64,000 bases of DNA from Aliidiomarina sp. B3213 (lineage in GTDB: Bacteria; Pseudomonadota; Gammaproteobacteria; Enterobacterales; Alteromonadaceae), in assembly GCF_003290085.1 (NCBI RefSeq), contig NZ_QMKJ01000001.1, forward strand, positions 62,001 to 126,000. Direction: 5' to 3'. Both the position numbers and the translations under genes were made by a program. Position 1 is the stretch's first letter. The number at the start of each line of letters is the position of its first letter. This document shows, piece after piece, positions 62,886 through 64,000 of this stretch. The notes beneath the pieces were generated by a model. It was not told the DNA's origin and did no database searches. It saw only the letters and a list, made by a program, of their open reading frames with translations.

Positions 62886-64000
62886 TTAACCGGCATTATT
62901 TTCAATGTGTTCTCGTACAATAGATGGCGACAGAATTTGTGGTAAGACTTGTGGTTCTTTCCCGGGCCAATACAGCACATATAACGGAACACCGTTGCGA
63001 CCAAACTCAGCTAAATATTCAGTTATCGCTGGGTCTTGCATGGTCCAGTCGCCTTTCAGGTAAGCCACATCATAGTTTTCAAACAGGTTCTGTGTTGACT
63101 CCACACTTAATGCAACACGCTCATTTGCTAGACAAGTAATGCACCAGTCTGCAGTCATATTGACGAATACCGGCTGCTCACCAATAAGGCTGTCCATTCT
63201 TTGTTGTGACCACACTTGCCAATTTCTGCCTTCAACCTCACCTTGTTCTGTTGCAGGCTTACTTTGTTGCCAAATCATCGATTGCCAGAATATGAAGACC
63301 GTACCAACAACTAATAGCAACAACGTCAACTTACCCCAAATACCTTTACTCGACTTTTGCTGCAGCTGACCCCACCACCATAGTGAAGCTGCAAGAAGAA
63401 TCATCGACAACAGAAGGAGAGCGGTACTGTCCATGCCGGTCTGACGACCAAACACCCAAATTAACCACACCGTAGTGATATACATTGGGAACGCCATCCA
63501 TTGCTTGAAGCTTTCCATCCACTGCCCGGGCTTAGGAAGTACTTTTGCAATTTGTGGAATAAGCCCAATCAGTAAAAATGGGAACGCAAAACCTAAGCCC
63601 AACGCGAAGAAAATGATTAAAGATAAAGCAACCGGCTGGGTAATGGCGAAACCAAGTGCTGCGCCCATAAACGGGGCCGTACACGGGCTTGCCACAATAA
63701 CAGCGAGAACCCCCGTAGCAAAAGACTGCTTAGCTCCACTGCCTTGCGTACTCGATTGACCCACACTCATCAATGAAGTCGCAACCTGAAATACACCCGA
63801 TAAGTTCAAGCCTATAGCGACAAATAGGAATGAAAGCACCGCGATGAACCAAGGGTTTTGTAGTTGGAAGCCCCAGCCTAATGCTTGTCCGGTCGAACGC
63901 AGAGCGATAAGAACTGCTGCTACGAAGATAAAGCTTAAAATAACGCCCAAGCAATAAAATAGCGCGTCTTTAACTTTGCTTTCTGGATGCTGTGCCATAG
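62886..64000 (-). CDS. DsbD-like thiol:disulfide interchange protein, C-terminal part
   Basis: The last 370 codons of a gene that continues beyond the right edge. Six or so membrane spans (the DsbD transmembrane domain, with FATGVLAVIVASPCTAPFMGAALG carrying the redox Cys) precede a C-terminal periplasmic thioredoxin-like domain with TADWCITCLANER (CxxC) and FGRNGVPLYVLYWPG. It passes electrons from the cytosol to periplasmic thiols. The 15-base gap to the thioredoxin-like gene indicates an operon. Could be DsbD or the ScsB variant; the missing N-terminus would decide. Confidence 0.88.
   Translation of the reverse strand, partial: MAQHPESKVKDALFYCLGVILSFIFVAAVLIALRSTGQALGWGFQLQNPWFIAVLSFLFVAIGLNLSGVFQVATSLMSVGQSSTQGSGAKQSFATGVLAVIVASPCTAPFMGAALGFAITQPVALSLIIFFALGLGFAFPFLLIGLIPQIAKVLPKPGQWMESFKQWMAFPMYITTVWLIWVFGRQTGMDSTALLLLSMILLAASLWWWGQLQQKSSKGIWGKLTLLLLVVGTVFIFWQSMIWQQSKPATEQGEVEGRNWQVWSQQRMDSLIGEQPVFVNMTADWCITCLANERVALSVESTQNLFENYDVAYLKGDWTMQDPAITEYLAEFGRNGVPLYVLYWPGKEPQVLPQILSPSIVREHIENNAG

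Overview
The window reads as ordinary, densely packed chromosome of a marine gammaproteobacterium, most likely an Alteromonadales member of the Idiomarina/Aliidiomarina type. The reasons are the gene order tig-clpP-clpX-lon-hupB-ppiD, the set grpE-dnaK-dnaJ next to nadK-recN-bamE, a fadI-fadJ pair, a MoxR/BatABD operon, a one-piece tmRNA with a near-E. coli tag, and intermediate GC. The family-level placement is inference; no rRNA lies in the window.

Layout. (1) 1-8151 (+): the 3' part of an R64-like type IVb pilus operon (TcpQ/PilL C-terminus, PilN secretin, PilO, PilP, PilQ ATPase, PilR, PilS pilin, a leaderless pilin-like protein, a PilV-like tip protein with a five-residue repeat, and a TadE-like protein). 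No prepilin peptidase, PilT-like lytic transglycosylase or shufflon recombinase is seen here. (2) 8148-14424: folD, a Pro-Arg-His-Pro tRNA operon with a near-consensus promoter, a DUF1415 protein, metC-like and yigZ-like genes, a ClpP/crotonase-like lipoprotein and a GAF-GGDEF cyclase. (3) 14425-23187: protein quality control: trigger factor, ClpP, ClpX, Lon (with a sigma-32-like promoter), HU and PpiD. (4) 23143-30075 (-): moxR, DUF58, DUF4381, two von Willebrand A proteins (one with TPR) and batD, translationally chained. (5) 30315-33754: fadI-fadJ. (6) 33898-39575: a small membrane protein, a PAS-GGDEF-EAL protein, a pitrilysin-type protease, bamE. (7) 39689-46472: recN with a LexA box, nadK, then divergent grpE, dnaK, dnaJ; grpE and dnaK each have a clear sigma-32 promoter. 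(8) 46482-46915: a gene-free, highly palindromic element. (9) 47009-54568: rmuC and many small envelope, regulatory and membrane genes, with one gene remnant. (10) 54669-55358: two tandem palindrome-rich units beside ssrA. (11) 55521-64000: a mosaic of small metabolic and membrane genes ending in a truncated dsbD-like gene.

The parts most worth a second look are the pilus operon (three unusual pilin-like products at its end), the two palindromic non-coding elements, and the repeated habit of convergent genes sharing their stop codons. I found no CRISPR array, no recognisable insertion sequence and no complete prophage. I cannot claim a wholly new system; the PilV-like repeat protein with its TadE-like partner is the best candidate for something undescribed.
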